A stretch of DNA of 64,000 nucleotides from Chaetoderma sp. LZ-2023a (GCA_034401795.1 CM067373.1:37607443-37671442), one strand, 5' to 3'; shown: positions 11,355 through 23,840, counted from the stretch's first letter. The notes: a model not told the origin generated them from the sequence alone. Program-made: numbers and translations.

Positions 11355-11455
11355 TGTATTGATGTCTATGTCGAGTGTATCTTGTGTGTTGATGTCTATG
11401 TTGACTATATTTAGTGTGTTGATGTCTATGTAGAGTGCATCTAGTGTGTAGTGTG
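11355..11455. repeat. 30-bp minisatellite, about three units
   Basis: The words TTGATGTCTATGT recur at about 30-bp spacing with AGTGTATCTTGT-type second halves. It lies in the 16 kb BIRC6 intron. Confidence 0.75.
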
Positions 11456-13120
11456 TTGCGTGGAAGCTACATGGCCAAAATAACAAGAATTCTAGAATTA
11501 GTGTCTTGCTTATCCTCCTCATTGTCGATTAATAATTAATTTGGCAGAATAAACAAACAAACAGCTTGGTCATGTTGCTTCCCATATGGTCTGGTGATGA
11601 TCTAATAGAAAATAAGAGCAATCAGAGATTGCAGACCTCATCTTCACATTTTGGACAAATTTCAAAAATTCTTCCTTCAGATTTTCCATATATCTTCTGA
11701 CTGGAATGCAAGTGCATGATCACACCCTTTCTTGTGCTAAAATTGGAGTCAAATTGGACTAGTTATTTTGAGATATCCACAGATTCATAATAAGGTAATG
11801 CTTAAAATTAATTCTTGTACCACGAAAGCGACGTCGTGATGCGGAGCTAAATGCAAAATCCTAATGTTAAAAAATCCAGAGATGCAGTCCAAGGTCAGTG
11901 ACCTTGACATATGACCTTGCAACCACAATGTCATCAGGCTAATTCCTAACACGAAAGGTACTCATGTATTCACATCTCTTTCCAATATGGTTAAACAATC
12001 CTGACATATAGCCTTGCATAGCAGTTTTACACATTGACCTACTTTTAATGCGAGGCATTGTTATAAAGGGGAACAGAAACAGTTAACCCGTAAGCTGGTA
12101 CCCGACTCCAATTGCTCATAATCAAAATAGAGGAGCCGGTAACGGCTACAGAGTCCACAGCGCTGACTGGCTAACACTAACCAGCCGCATACACGGAAGA
12201 CCAAATATTTCTATTGGTTCTAGATTTTTAGCATGGCGAAACCCAAAACAAGGGTATGGAATGTAAAATACTTCTGTTTACATTTTAATCAGCTGATTAC
12301 GAACAGATGCCAATTACTCAGTAATTTCCATCTTATGAAATGCAAATAAACATACTTTGGCATGATTTGTTACAATTTCATAGTTATTCATCAAATTCAA
12401 GCTGGTGAAATGTATTTCTGTAAACGTGTTCTAAGATTCCGGGAAATATCAATCTTCGGCTGTTGGAGGTACACTGGTACAGTACAGCTCAGAAATAACT
12501 TAAAATGCTTCCAAAGCAAAATAAAACATACTGCTGAATATTTTGGACTTAATGTAATTGGAAGATATTATATTGCTGCCACAGGTACAAAATATTCAAC
12601 AAAACGTTTCTTACATCGTGTTTGAAATTGCGGTAACTAACATTCCTCTTTTTTCTTTTTTTTGGAAATATGTTAACTTATTTATGAACTGGACTGTATG
12701 TAGTCCTACTGTATTGGAGGCTGTTGTTACTCTGGGTGGGGGGGGGGGGTGTTGTCTTACACTATTGTAGGTTGTTGAGTCTTTCATCTGTGCATATACT
12801 TGGTACCGTGTCAAAACACAATAAGAGTTAAGCCTTTAACCCTTTAGTCCAGAAATGACACAATCTTTATTTAATGCACAGTAATAAATAGTATATTAAA
12901 TATTTTGAAAATAATTTGACTGAGCTGCAGATTCAAAATATTCAATAGGTTTCCTGTATAGTTGTCTTGAAATTGAAACATTGACATTGTAACGGTTAAA
13001 CTGGTATCACTATGTATCAGCCTAAAATGTCCATGTACCTTGTGCCCACAAGAAGCTGGTATTACCATGAGGAATATGTTGTCTGGTCTTTGGGCTTTGA
13101 ATGAATTAATGGCTTGAAAA
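11456..13120 (-). other. BIRC6 intron, short repeat fragments only
   Basis: No gene was found. 12087-12150 contains GGTACCCGACTCC and GGAGCCGGTAACGGCTA, both found in inverted order near 19470-19525. 12478-12670 has the CAGCTCAGAAATAACTTA end of a short MITE also seen at 34393-34553. A G-run lies at 12738-12749. Confidence 0.45.
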
Positions 13121-13351
13121 TAACCTGTTAATCACTGAACCAACCAAAATAATTTCTACAGTGGTCTTGAGAAATATCTCTTTGTAGGCCACAAGACAAT
13201 CTTCTATTCAGAATTATGGTTGGTCAATATTTTGGTGGACATCTTGGATTGTTCTATGGCATTAGGCTTCAACATACCAAACAAGAATTTTGATTGGTCA
13301 ATTTCATTGGTGGCCATCTTGGATTATTTGAAAACTATTCAGCATGTCTAT

Positions 13352-13530
13352 TTAACCCTTTAATGGTCAAATTTGGTCAAGAAAATTTAAATATCTGCCT
13401 ATTGAATGTCAATTTACAGGCTAAGAGAATACAATTTTTGAAAATTTAATACTGGAATGGCTGGTTATATAACAGAACCAGTCATTAGTGTGGTAAAATT
13501 TGAAAAAATACTCTCCTTAGCCTGTAAATG
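13352..13530. mobile_element. Palindromic TTAA MITE copy
   Basis: It starts TTAACCCTTTAATGGTCAA, followed by the shared arms and a decayed ACCACTGGAATGACTGG hairpin core. It is part of the inverted duplication. Confidence 0.65.
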
Positions 13531-13737
13531 GACAGACAGGTGAGATTTCAATATCCCAACATTTTTTTTCAAAAAATGTTTGGGGATAGAAAATCTGCTG
13601 TCTAGGAAGTAAATCACAAGTAAAATCACTGGAATGAAAGTTTAAATTTTCGAGTTCAACAATCAGCTGGTAAGTCAGGAAATCTGAGCAATCTATTTCA
13701 TGCTGGATCCCTGTGCTCAATGAGAAAATGCTGCCAC

Positions 13738-15046
13738 AGAAAACGACAAGAGCTCCATGGGCCTGTGACGCTCACCTGGACCATTAGCATTTGAAGAATT
13801 TACATTTAATCCTTTAATGGTCATGCCGGCCAAAAACAGCCTCTGTCATGGTCTTGTGGAATGTCCATTTACAGGTCAAGAAAATACAATTTTTGAAAAT
13901 TTACCACTGGAATGACTGGCTCAATAACTGAGCCAGTCATTCCAGTGGTAAATTTTCAAAAATTGTATTCTCTTAGCCTGTAAATTGACATTCAATAGGC
14001 AGATATTAAAATTTTCTTGACCAAATTTGACCATTAAAGGGTTAAATAGACATGCTGAATAGTTTTCAAATAATCCAAGATGGCCACCAATGAAATTGAC
14101 CAATCAAAATTCTTGTTTGGTATGTTGAAGCCTAATGCCATAGGATCATTCCCCTCATGTTTCATTAAATCGGGCCATAAATTAACGAGTAGCGTTTTAA
14201 ATGGTTCTGGAAAATTTTGAACAATCCAAGATGTCCACCAAAATATTGACCAACCATAATTCTGAATAGAAGTTCTAGAGCATACCGTGATAGAATCCAT
14301 CCAGTAAAATTAACTTTAAATGCGAGAAGCAGTTAATGAGTAGCGTTTTGACAATTCCCATTAAACTTCTCATAAAATCTAAGATTTTCACCCCAAAAAT
14401 TGACAAATTAAAATCTGAATATATGTTCTGGAGCATACCCAGATAGGGTCCTTCCACCATATATGGGTTGACATCCGTCAAGCAGTTAGTGATGAGTAGT
14501 GTCTCAACAACTTCCAGTAAATTCTTCATAAAATCTAAGGTTTTCACCAAAAAACTTGACCAATCAAAATTCTGTATACAACATCTGAAGCCTACAGCCA
14601 TAAGGTCCTTCCCGCCAAATTAGGCTGAACTCCGCCAAGCGATTAATGAGGAGTATTATTTTGACAATTTGCGGTAAATTTTTCAGAAAATTGTCATCCC
14701 AAAAATTGATCAATCAAAATTCTGAAAAGATTTTCTGGAATCTACCCCAATAGTATCACTCTAGCCAAATTTGGTTGAAATATGTCAAACAAACAGGAGA
14801 AGTAGCGAACTCTGCCAAGCGGTTAATGAGTAGCATTTTGACAATTTTCGGTAAATTTTTCATAAAATCTAAGATTTTCACCCACAAAAATTCTGGGGAA
14901 AAACCCTGGATGGTACCAGTATATGATCATTCCAGCCAAATCTGTTTGAAATCAATCAAACCATTAAGAAAGAATTTGACGGATGGCCTGCCATGGCATA
15001 ATAGGAATTTGACGGATGGACCGCCAATGGCATAAGGTGAGCTAAT
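13738..15046. mobile_element. R-family-like element with nested palindromic MITE
   Basis: The start AAGAGCTCCATGGGCC then CTCACCTGGACC and the end GGCATAAGGTGAGCTAATAAT match the R-family termini. The interior (14290-14960) is built of about 160-bp imperfect repeats with AAAATCTAAGATTTTCACC and GACCAATCAAAATTCTG. A palindromic MITE (13806-14045) is inserted near its left end. Confidence 0.6.
13806..14045. mobile_element. Palindromic TTAA MITE copy
   Basis: Full-length copy: the hairpin core around 13920 has TTACCACTGGAATGACTGGC and its complement, and the right end reads GACCATTAAAGGGTTAA. It is inserted into the R-like element. Confidence 0.8.
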
Positions 15047-15984
15047 AATGACATTTTGGTGACATGGTCATGTTTGACATTTAGTAAAGCATCCCTCTGA
15101 GGTGAGAACTCTCATCTGAAAAAATATATATCAAATTAATAAAACTAGTGGAAACAATATTCTGTTATGACAAAACTATTTCATTCTGTATAACAGTGTA
15201 CAACATAGATGATATTTCAATAGGCAAACTATTTAAAAAACAATTTCACTGAAAGCCGCTGTTCCATATAGGGGCAAACAGCTGTTAATGAAGTTATTTT
15301 CAAGATATTCTACAATCTTCATATCATCTCAGATTTTACTGTAATCAGAATGAGCAAGACAAAAACACTCCTTGTTCCTTTATTAATTCACTAAGACTAT
15401 TTGATTTAAGGGTACAGCTCAAACCTCAAGATCTAAATGACCGCCAACCAAATAATTTTCAAAATATTTTGTTTTCTGCAGATCTCAGTTTTAGCCCACC
15501 GGGTCTGAAAAGCCTGAGAGGCCAAGTGAGCTTAATGTCATGGCAATGTATCTGGTCTCCATAGCTCAAAATAAATAAAACACTAGGCAATATTTGTTTG
15601 CATGTCGTAAATTTTGTGAGAGATTAACATTCTACCTTTAGCTAATTCTGAGGTTGGAAGGCAGGCATCCGACCATTTGGATCACTAAGTCACACCATCC
15701 TCCACTTCATGCAGAGCTTATTGGCTGAATGTGCTATTATTGGGGACCATTTCAATTTACTTTAGAAAATTTACCGTTGACATTCTTAAGAAACTAGGCC
15801 GGATTGATCTAGGTGTTTTTCTCAGAAATATGGGTGTAAAAAATCAGCTGATCTAAAGCAAACTGACCATCATCAACCAATCACACTTGCGCCTTTGTTA
15901 CATGTAGTTGATGGTCTTGACAGTGAAAACAGTGATACCGGTATATCGATTTTGATCCTTGAGCCAGTGGCCATCATCAATTCT
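15047..15984 (-). other. BIRC6 intron, nothing recognised
   Basis: No coding similarity or clear repeat structure was seen. A short AAGCCTGAGAGGCCAAGTGAGC near 15508-15530 resembles an R-family right end. Confidence 0.4.
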
Positions 15985-16375
15985 TCTGTTTTGCATGGAA
16001 ATTGTCATTTTGGACACAAATTCTTTCATTTCTAACCTAAATGGTCATGTATTTTGTCAGAATTGTCACATTTGGGACTTAGATATCCATCCCTTGTACA
16101 GAAATGTTTGTATTTTCAGCCAATATTTCTGCATTTGTACCAAGATTTTCATGTTTCTGATTAAAACTGATTCATTTCAGTCCAAAATCTTCATGTTTCC
16201 AGTCAAAATGGTTGCCTTTAAAACAAAATGTCTTTATTTCAGCTGAACCTTTCATATTTCTGACTTAAATTTTCATAATACTAGCCTGAATTTTGTAAAA
16301 TGTTCACATTTCTATTTAAATCTTTGGTATTTCTTTTTATATTTCGAGCTAAAATGTGTGTTTGAAACCTATTTT
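15985..16375. repeat. Degenerate ~21-bp tandem repeat
   Basis: Phrases of the type CATGTTTCTGATTAAAA, CATTTCAGTCCAAAATCTT and CATGTTTCCAGTCAAAATGG recur with a period near 21 bp for about 18 units. It keeps a chance open frame on the plus strand, which is not taken as a gene. Confidence 0.6.
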
Positions 16376-16703
16376 CAAATTTCTAATTCAAATATTGATG
16401 CTCCAGGTGAGTGATACATGCTCCTTGTCTCTCTTGTTTCTTTTGTCCCTCTTTTGTCATGTCAATCCTGAGATTGGGATGGTATTTGAGTGATTCTGGG
16501 CATATCTTCCTCTTTGCACTGTATGGGAGGTATACATGTATAATATTCTAAGACAGATTCATAAGATTTTTACAGCTCAAGCCTCAAGACAACTTATAGG
16601 ACTAATCAGGGCTAGAAATGAGCATATTAAATCAATGCTGATCCAATCAGATCATTTTGTACTGATCCATGCTGCACAGCATATAAAAGTTATCACTCAG
16701 TCC

Positions 16704-18167
16704 TAGGGGTGTAACGATCCATCAGTGCATCGATGCATTATGATCCTTTGTCACACAATACGAGTACGATCCACGCATACATGTATCGTGATACTACATA
16801 CTTTTCTAGAATAGAGCATCTGTATGAGTATGCGGCTTTGATTCTCAGACATTCAATTTGGACTCGGGTGCATTACTAAGTAGAATTACAGCATATTACA
16901 ATTGGCAGTTCTCATTGAGTATTAGATATACTGTAGATTTTGAATGCCTAACTTTAATAACCGATTACTCGCTGCACTTGGGGGAAAAAAATGGACGTTT
17001 GAAAATAAAAAAGTTAGCGAAATGCGTCATTAAAAATCGTAGACAAGTAATCTGTTTGACTTTAAAGTGTGTTGTTCATGATAGTAATTTTATTCCCGCC
17101 ATAATACAGACTCACAACGTGTGATATGCTGTCTTACTAGATGTTATTTAGGCCAATTCGAGGCTTGAAAATTCTCGAGGCCAGTCTGTTCCACACACTC
17201 ACTAACTATGTTGGCCTGGTTCCTCGCAGCCCCAATACACGTTACTCAAAATATTGCACACAAAAATACTGACAGGCCTGCCCAAATTGTGTCAGTTACG
17301 CAAATGTTTTTAAAATGATTTAAGTCATGGCGCAACAAACGTTAATCTGGCAATAATATACGCCTATGACCGTTCAAAGATAGGCCCCCCCCAAGCATAA
17401 TCTTTTCGTCACGTAGCGGGAAGAAAATTAGAGGGTGTGTCTTGAAACAACCAACCCGTGAATGGCTCACCTCCACTTTGTAGAGAACTAATAAATATTT
17501 ATTACTGCGAAGTATTATAATGTCCAAAATGGATTTCTAAAAAAGAAAATCGGTTGTCATTTTCCCCGGGCATTTCCCGTTATTTATTTCAGCAAATCTT
17601 GCAAAATGATTGAATCGGGTTGCTAACATCTCGTATATTAAGGGAGGCGATAATACTTTTGTAGATATCTGACTGATTTGAGAAAGATTACAACGGATAG
17701 AAAAACTAATATCGTGAGATGATTGCAATGTAACTAGTGTGCCCTATCAGACTAGTTCATTTTCGCATTCACAATTTCCTTACTCTATGTAAATGAACAA
17801 AGGCGATTTATTTTATAAAACTTCCGAGTTATATCCACAGTAACCTAATACCGGGACATTCGCAGACCCCATTTTAAGCAATATTCCCCACTATTTTAAT
17901 ACAGTTTATTGATAGTAATCATACTTAATTGCTTCAATCATAATCAATAAACCAATTCACAATAATACTTTGCATAGTAGTAATAGACACAGACCTCCTG
18001 GAGTCCATAGAACCTTTACACATTTGTATAATATGTACACTTTGCCAAGGACGATGCATCTGGTGTATATCTAAGCTCTGCAAAATGTATCATGATACAT
18101 ATCATGATACATTCTGGGTATCGCGATATGTATTGCGATATCATTTTTCAGTATCATTACACCCCTA
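16704..18167. mobile_element. Non-autonomous hAT-like element with perfect 8-bp TSD
   Basis: The left end reads TAGGGGTGTAACGATCC and the right end GTATCATTACACCCCTA, giving an inverted repeat of about 15 bp with one mismatch. It is flanked on both sides by CTCAGTCC (16696-16703 and 18168-18175). An 8-bp target duplication with a (C/T)AGGGGTGTAA terminus is typical of hAT transposons. Sub-terminal sequences are rich in GTATCATGATAC-type palindromes. No transposase was recognised in the 1.46 kb interior; a plus-strand frame at 16858-17124 has no recognisable domain. Confidence 0.85.
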
Positions 18168-18175
18168 CTCAGTCC

Positions 18176-19530
18176 AGTTGTACCTTTTCAATGACTGTGC
18201 TCTTGTTCTGAAAATTTTGTATTTCTTAAGACCACTCTAGAAGTTGGTTTCTGTCAACTTCATAATTAATTTAAAAGGTTACAACAACTTTACAATAACT
18301 TTTCACAGATTGCCACAGCTACATGGTTTGATAAGGTAAGCAGTAAATAAAAATATGTTTTATATTTTTGGTTTGGCTACTTGTGAGACATAAGTGATCC
18401 AGATGGATCAATCTGGATCAATTACCAAATGAGTTATCTGTTACTTATCCAATGTCCCACATGATCACAGGATCAATAGTGTAGCCCTGATCATATATAG
18501 TTATTTACCTGGAGAGTTTACATCAATAATGGTTTTGATGGTTGGTCAATTGTGAAAATCAGATATATCACTATGTATTATGCAAATGAAGGGGTTGTTT
18601 GTTTTTTCAAATTACCATCCATCATTCCATGGTGCCTATATTAGTGGATGGGTGGGTAGGGTAGCTGGCATGGCCAACCGTATACAAATTTTGTTATACT
18701 AACCTTATAGCGCTAAAATGTGACCAGATGATACAAACAACTTTCCAAATATGTTGATACAAATAATAGGTGTAAGATGCTGTGCCAGCTTCTACAGTTC
18801 CAGTAATTTTAATTTCAAAATATTCAACATATTTATGGGTTGGAATCATGATACAAAATACAGAAAGTAATCAATGAATACAATTTTCAAAGCTTCACGG
18901 GAAACACCCCTGTTGAAACTATTTTCATTTGCCTCTACCAATCACCTAGACAGAGTATCCATCTCTACCAGCAAGCAATATAGACTGGGAAGGTAGGCTA
19001 TGTACATAGGCTACCAATCCACCCACCCGTACCACCCAACCTCCACCCACCGCCACCCTCAACTTGATTTTCAAGGAAGAACTGGTATACTTTGTTCAAT
19101 TTACACCAGTATTTCCATGAAATAAATGCTATTCTAAGAAGATAAGAAGTAACTATGTGGTCCAAGCCTGTACTAAGCGGTAAACGAAAACCTGGTAACA
19201 GAATTTGGAAATCATTCAACTTATATCCTTCAACAAAATAATCTAGATTAATAGGACAATTTATAATTTAGGACAAAAATATTTAGTGAAAAATTCCATT
19301 TTAGTCTGTTAGTGTAACGAAATGTCTAAGATAAGACCATACTAATACCCAAAGCGGTGTCGTTGTACAAGGGTTAAATAGCTGTCATTTCGCTTTGAAG
19401 CGTCTGCTATCGTATGGATTTCCCCTCTCTGTGTGATGACGTCATGTACGTAAAATGCGTACAAAGACGGCAGCCGTTACCGGCCCCCATATCCTGAGTC
19501 AGCAAGGGTATCAGGAGTCGGGTACCAGCC
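18176..19530 (-). other. BIRC6 intron, nothing recognised
   Basis: No gene was recognised. 19470-19525 carries GCCGTTACCGGC and GGAGTCGGGTACCAGCC, inverted relative to 12087-12150. Confidence 0.4.
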
Positions 19531-19534
19531 TAGT

Positions 19535-19985
19535 TAACCCATAGCACTTATTGTGTTAATGTCCAAGAAACTGTTGTACATTTTCCAACAATTTTGCATA
19601 AAGATGGTGCTGTCTCCCACCAAATTTGTCGAAAAATGTACACCAGTTCATCTTTTAATTTAATTTAACACGTTTTAATCATATTTTATGAATTAAAAAC
19701 AATTTGACAAATTTTCGCACTCTCTTTAATGTTAAAACTTTATTACTTTATTAGATGCCAGTTTCTTCTATTCTGAAAACAAGTGTGGTGTAATCTGAAA
19801 ACATGTGGTTGACAACGATTCACACAATGAAGTCATAGTGCGAATTTTGTGGAGTGTCAAAAGCGTCGATTTTAATCAAAGTTTTAACGTTAAAGATTAC
19901 AAACATTTGTCAAATTGCTTTTAATTCATAAAATATGATTAAAACGTATATATATATTTGGCAATTTTCATTGAAATCTAATTTT
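19535..19985. repeat. Palindromic repeat, second TTAACCC family
   Basis: It begins TTAACCCATAGCAC. The segment 19666-19735 (TTTTAATCATATTTTATGAA) is inverted at 19880-19950. Related sequence lies at 46370-47090. Confidence 0.6.
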
Positions 19986-20270
19986 CATTTGTGATCTCCT
20001 TTGTGACACACTGTTAGGCTACAATGCATTATAAAAAAGGTTTGGTTACTGTATATGATAAAACTCTTTAACTAAACCGTGAAAAGTGTATCACACCAGG
20101 GATCGAAATGTCCATTTGTACTGTTGCCCAGGGCAACATGATTTTAAAAAGGGCAACTAAACCGTGGCTGTTAATGGTACACAGGGCAACCATGATAAAT
20201 ACTCATACTAATAGTATTATACTGTTTTTGATACCTACTGACTCAAAAAAACATTCGCTTTTGTTTCTAC

Positions 20271-20440
20271 GAGAATTGTTAATACTTACCAGATGTACTA
20301 TTATGATAATGTCTATTATCTAGTCTAGCTCAAAATAAACAATTAAAAACTCTGCACTCCCCATGGTCCTGCCCATACTGTGCCCGGGAATTACCATAGC
20401 CCCAGGTACCGAGTCAATTCCCAATCACAGTCAGATTCAT
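20271..20440 (-). repeat. DIRS-B right inverted terminal repeat
   Basis: Reverse complement of 24491-24660, including TAGTCTAGCTCAAAATAAAC and GGAATTACCATAGCCCCAGG. Confidence 0.85.
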
Positions 20441-20509
20441 CTTATATTTGTCTTGACAAACAGTGAAAGCAGCTCAGCCTCACCTCAGCGGGGCGGCTGA
20501 GACGGGCCA

Positions 20510-20615
20510 TAGTACATCTGGTAAGTATTAACAATTCTCGTAGAAACAAAAGCAGATGCTTTTTTTTATTCTACTTCGAAAAATACTTACCAGATGTACT
20601 ATTATGATAAACTCC
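20510..20615 (-). repeat. DIRS-B internal complementary region
   Basis: 20510-20560 is inverted relative to the right outer end (20247-20295). 20570-20615 is inverted relative to the left outer end (24620-24667). The two parts abut at an A/T run. This is the known DIRS signature, in which the region is complementary to both element ends joined together and is thought to template circle formation. Confidence 0.8.
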
Positions 20616-21182
20616 GGATTTCGACAGCCAAAAAACTACAGTGGGAGGCGAAGATCGAAACAGCTCTCATCTACCATCCGACAGAGAAGGTTGTGAAGAG
20701 ACTAGAACCCCAGCATACGCTTGGGTTCTGCCATCTGACTCAGAGTGCTAAACTTCCATGGTCTAGACCGCGCTCCCCCCCCACCCCCCTCCCACAACCC
20801 CTCATTTGTCCGCACAAATTCCAGAGGGCTGTCAACAAGGGGCGGAAACACCCACCATACCCGTGACAGCCTCAAGTCTCAGCTAGGGCAGTCCAGGAGA
20901 GTGCAAAGAAGCTACAACTTCTAATTTTGAAAAAACTATCAGTACATCAATTAGATAGTCAAATTCGAATGAGTCTAATGTCTGTTGCAATGAATAAGAT
21001 ACTCTTGAACCAGACTTTTTACTTAATCAGTCTGGGAATTCGACTGTAAGTAAATAAATAATAGTCACTTAATCTAAGAAAACACTCACCATTTTCTGAG
21101 TGCATGGTCTTTCTTGATCATCACAGGAGCTCCGGCCAATCCATGGTCGCTCTCAGATCAGGTGAATAGTGGTCGGACGTGG

Positions 21183-22562
21183 CTTTAGCTAAGATTCGGC
21201 AAATTGGCGACAGCTACCGGATCAAGTGCGCTGGAGATATCATGAAGGTAGAAATCAGTGAATGACAACTCTGGTGATCTCGTCCCGCCTTGGCGGTTCA
21301 AATAAGATACCACTGTGGAGCTGTCTGTCCTTACTAGGACCATCTTGTCTCGGATTAAGTTCTCGAATTTTCGAAGTGCTAATGCCACCGCTAATAATTC
21401 GAGTACATTTATGTGTTTCTGCGCATTGGTCCGATCCCATTCCCCTGACAGATTGTCCAATACTGCTCCCCAACCCGTCGTCGATGCATCTGTGAAGATG
21501 GACATCTGCGGTTGAGGAGTTTGTAGAGGAACACCTCGCAGGAGATTCTGTTCTGATAATCACCACTGAAGATGGAATATCAATGGTTCTTTTACTGGAA
21601 TCCTCAGAGATAACGGATCCGTTCTCCGAGACCAGAATGACATTTAAGTACATCTGAATCGGCCTGCGTCTGAGCGGCGCATAAGGACCAACCTTCTCCA
21701 GAGATACTAGTAAACCCAGTATTCCGAGAAATTGACGCGCAGTCAAATAGGCTGAAAAGCCCCTGAGATTGAAAAATATTCCCAGATACACAAACTCCTG
21801 GGATGGAGTCAATTCTGATTTCTCTAGATTCACAATCCATCCCAGATTCTTTAATACGGCTAGGACTACCTGCAGATTGTTGCGCAGAATGACTGGATTC
21901 CCCGCCTTCAGCAGCCAGTCGTCTATGTAAGTATGAACAGCTATGTTTGTCCTGCGAAGGTAAGAGGTCATGGCGAGAACCACTTTGGTGAAGACCCTCG
22001 GGGCTTTAGTCAGACCGAAAGGAAGCGCATTGAATTCCCAAACATTGTCTTGGAATGAAAAGCGAAGTTTCTGAAAAGGAATTGACATTGGAATATGAAA
22101 ATATGCATCTTTCAGATCTATCGATACTGCCCACATGACTTTCCTCAGCCCTGTCATCACCACTGCTACAGTCTCCATCTGAAACTTTGGAGAAAGAATA
22201 AATTTGTTCCATGGTTTGAGGTTGAGAATCGGTCTACAACCTCTGGTGCGTTTCAGAACGAGGAAAATTATCAAATAGAAGCCCAGGGAGGACTGATTGC
22301 CGACTAAATGAATCGCAATCTTCTGCTGAAGATCTAGGATTTCTGAGCAAATGGCATCTAGACGACTGGATTCTCTTGGAACGGGAGGCCACACTGGAGT
22401 CGATGTTAACGGAACTAATGATTGACGGATGAGCCAGTCCGGTTCGTAGCCATTTCTTAGCCATTGACAGACTAAACAATCTTGCATGACCTGTTCCCAC
22501 TGGTTTGACAACAGCTGAAGTCTGCATCCGATGGTAGGAATCGGCACACAGCTAGCGGTCAA
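21183..22562 (-). pseudogene. DIRS-B RT / RNase H fused to recombinase tail
   Basis: One frame (22562-21255) opens with a long RT: LILNLKPWNKFILSP-type core, IDLKDAYFHIP, and an intact active site HTYIDDWLLKAG near 21917-21928. About 20 residues of the thumb seen in copy A are missing (FNLR joined to AYLTARQF). The RNase H continues in another frame (21505-21270) with TDASTTGWGAV, VLELLAVALALR and STVVSYLNRQGG. After GGTRSPEL it jumps straight to SFTDFYLHDIS, the C-terminal tyrosine region of the recombinase. The jump is a deletion of about 1.49 kb relative to copy A at a shared ACAACTC. The copy is not able to move by itself. Confidence 0.85.
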
Positions 22563-22783
22563 TATTGCGCCATAAGACGTTAATTCGCTTGGGTGAAGAT
22601 TCTCGACTCTCTGCGTTCCTGGTGCACAGGAATGGGTCTCGCAGGAAACCTGGCAGGACTGTCCCCCACGGCCACCTCACGGCTTCTTGGAATGACGGCC
22701 TGAGACTGCCGCCACGGCTATCCTTAAGGTAGCCGCTGCGACCCGAGCCGACACCCGTCCTATCATCTTCATACGGCCTCATA

Positions 22784-23840
22784 TTAGAGGACTTGTAAGA
22801 AGATGAATGGCCAGGTCCTTGAGAACCAGATGCCCGATGGGCATAATGGCCAGGACGGAAGGGCGATGTTTAGCGCTGCCTCTGCTGCTCCTATCGGTGC
22901 TGCTTGTAGGACTGATGCAGCTGAGTCCTTTTCGCCGACTTCCACAACTTGCCGGTAACCTCCTGTTCTGCCACCATAGACACAACTTTGGAGAGGGCTT
23001 GCCGTGCCGAGCCGCCAAACAAGTCCGGACCAATGAAGGGCGCGGAAGATAATGCAGCCCTCATCTCTCGTCCTGGTTCCGCACAATCGAGAACCATTCT
23101 CCTCCACTCCGCCAATGATCTAGTGATCACCCTGGCCAGGCAATCCTGGGACAAGCGCATGGTGTCCCGGACAACTCCAGGAGTATTGCCAGACACCGAA
23201 TCATTGCAATCCATCGGCTCCAGCACGGCAGGAGAAGGAACTCCGAGAGGAGCCGTCATAACTGAATCCGTGATGCCGACAGGAGCCGTGTTATATGGCT
23301 CTGACGGCACTCCGCGGGAAGTACCGGATTCTGTCACCTGTGAAAGCTCCGGCACGCCAGAGTCTTCCATCAGGAGAATATCTTCTTCCTCTGCCGTCGG
23401 CTCTTGAGCCAAAGCAAGAGGAAGGACAGGTGCATGTCCCTCCACAGAACTAGCCGGACCACCGATAGGTAATCCTGCACCAGCCTGCATCGATGGGACC
23501 GTGGACTGAAAAGACTCAAACATCGCCTTGAATTGGGCCGCCCAAACACCCAAGGCCGAGTCCATCCGCTCATTCAGGCGCTCTTCCAGACCTTTGACTG
23601 ACGCCTGATCCACTTCGGCCGCCTTGTCCCTCGCGATTCTCTCCAAACACGCATGCTGATCACGATCGAATTCCACCACCAACTCCGACGACCACTTCGC
23701 CCACATATCGCAAGGGCTTCCAACATTGCACTTCGCGCAGGCAACACAGTGATGTCCCGAGAACTTCCGCTTCATGAAGCAGTTACAGCGCGAGCAAAGC
23801 GTATCAGATGGGGGCCTTGCTTTGCCCCTTCACTTTCTGC
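22784..23840 (-). pseudogene. DIRS-B ORF1 (gag-like), shortened but mostly open
   Basis: A single frame of at least 294 codons (23775-22891) starts with the Cys/His cluster HHCVACAKC...SPCDMW. In copy A the last part is CDIC, so one Cys is replaced by Trp here. A probable coiled segment follows (LERIARDKAAEVDQASVKGL), then a Pro-rich linker and QDCLARVITRSLAEWRRMV near the end. Relative to copy A, about 670 bp is deleted in the middle while the frame is kept. An upstream CSRCNCFMKRK in the same frame suggests the true start lies before 23775. The product is presumed to be a nucleic-acid-binding gag-like protein. Confidence 0.7.

Larger units (their letters stand above)
13196..14275. repeat. 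Inverted duplication, arms ~255 and ~330 bp
   Basis: 13196-13450 is the near-perfect reverse complement of 13940-14275; roughly 100 bp in the middle (about 13262-13352 against 14042-14140) appear identical. The right arm keeps about 75 bp missing from the left. The arms include part of a palindromic MITE and R-like CCAAGATGG sequence, so a transcript could fold into a long duplex. Confidence 0.85.

Noticed and set aside
12738-12749. G-run as a possible G-quadruplex or regulatory element
   Set aside because: A single homopolymer run without the spaced G-tract pattern.
15959-16246. Plus-strand 95-codon frame
   Set aside because: Low-complexity product of the degenerate 21-bp repeat.
18998-19219. 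Minus-strand 73-codon frame
   Set aside because: Ends in a Gly/Trp-rich translation of a CCACCC simple stretch; no family match.
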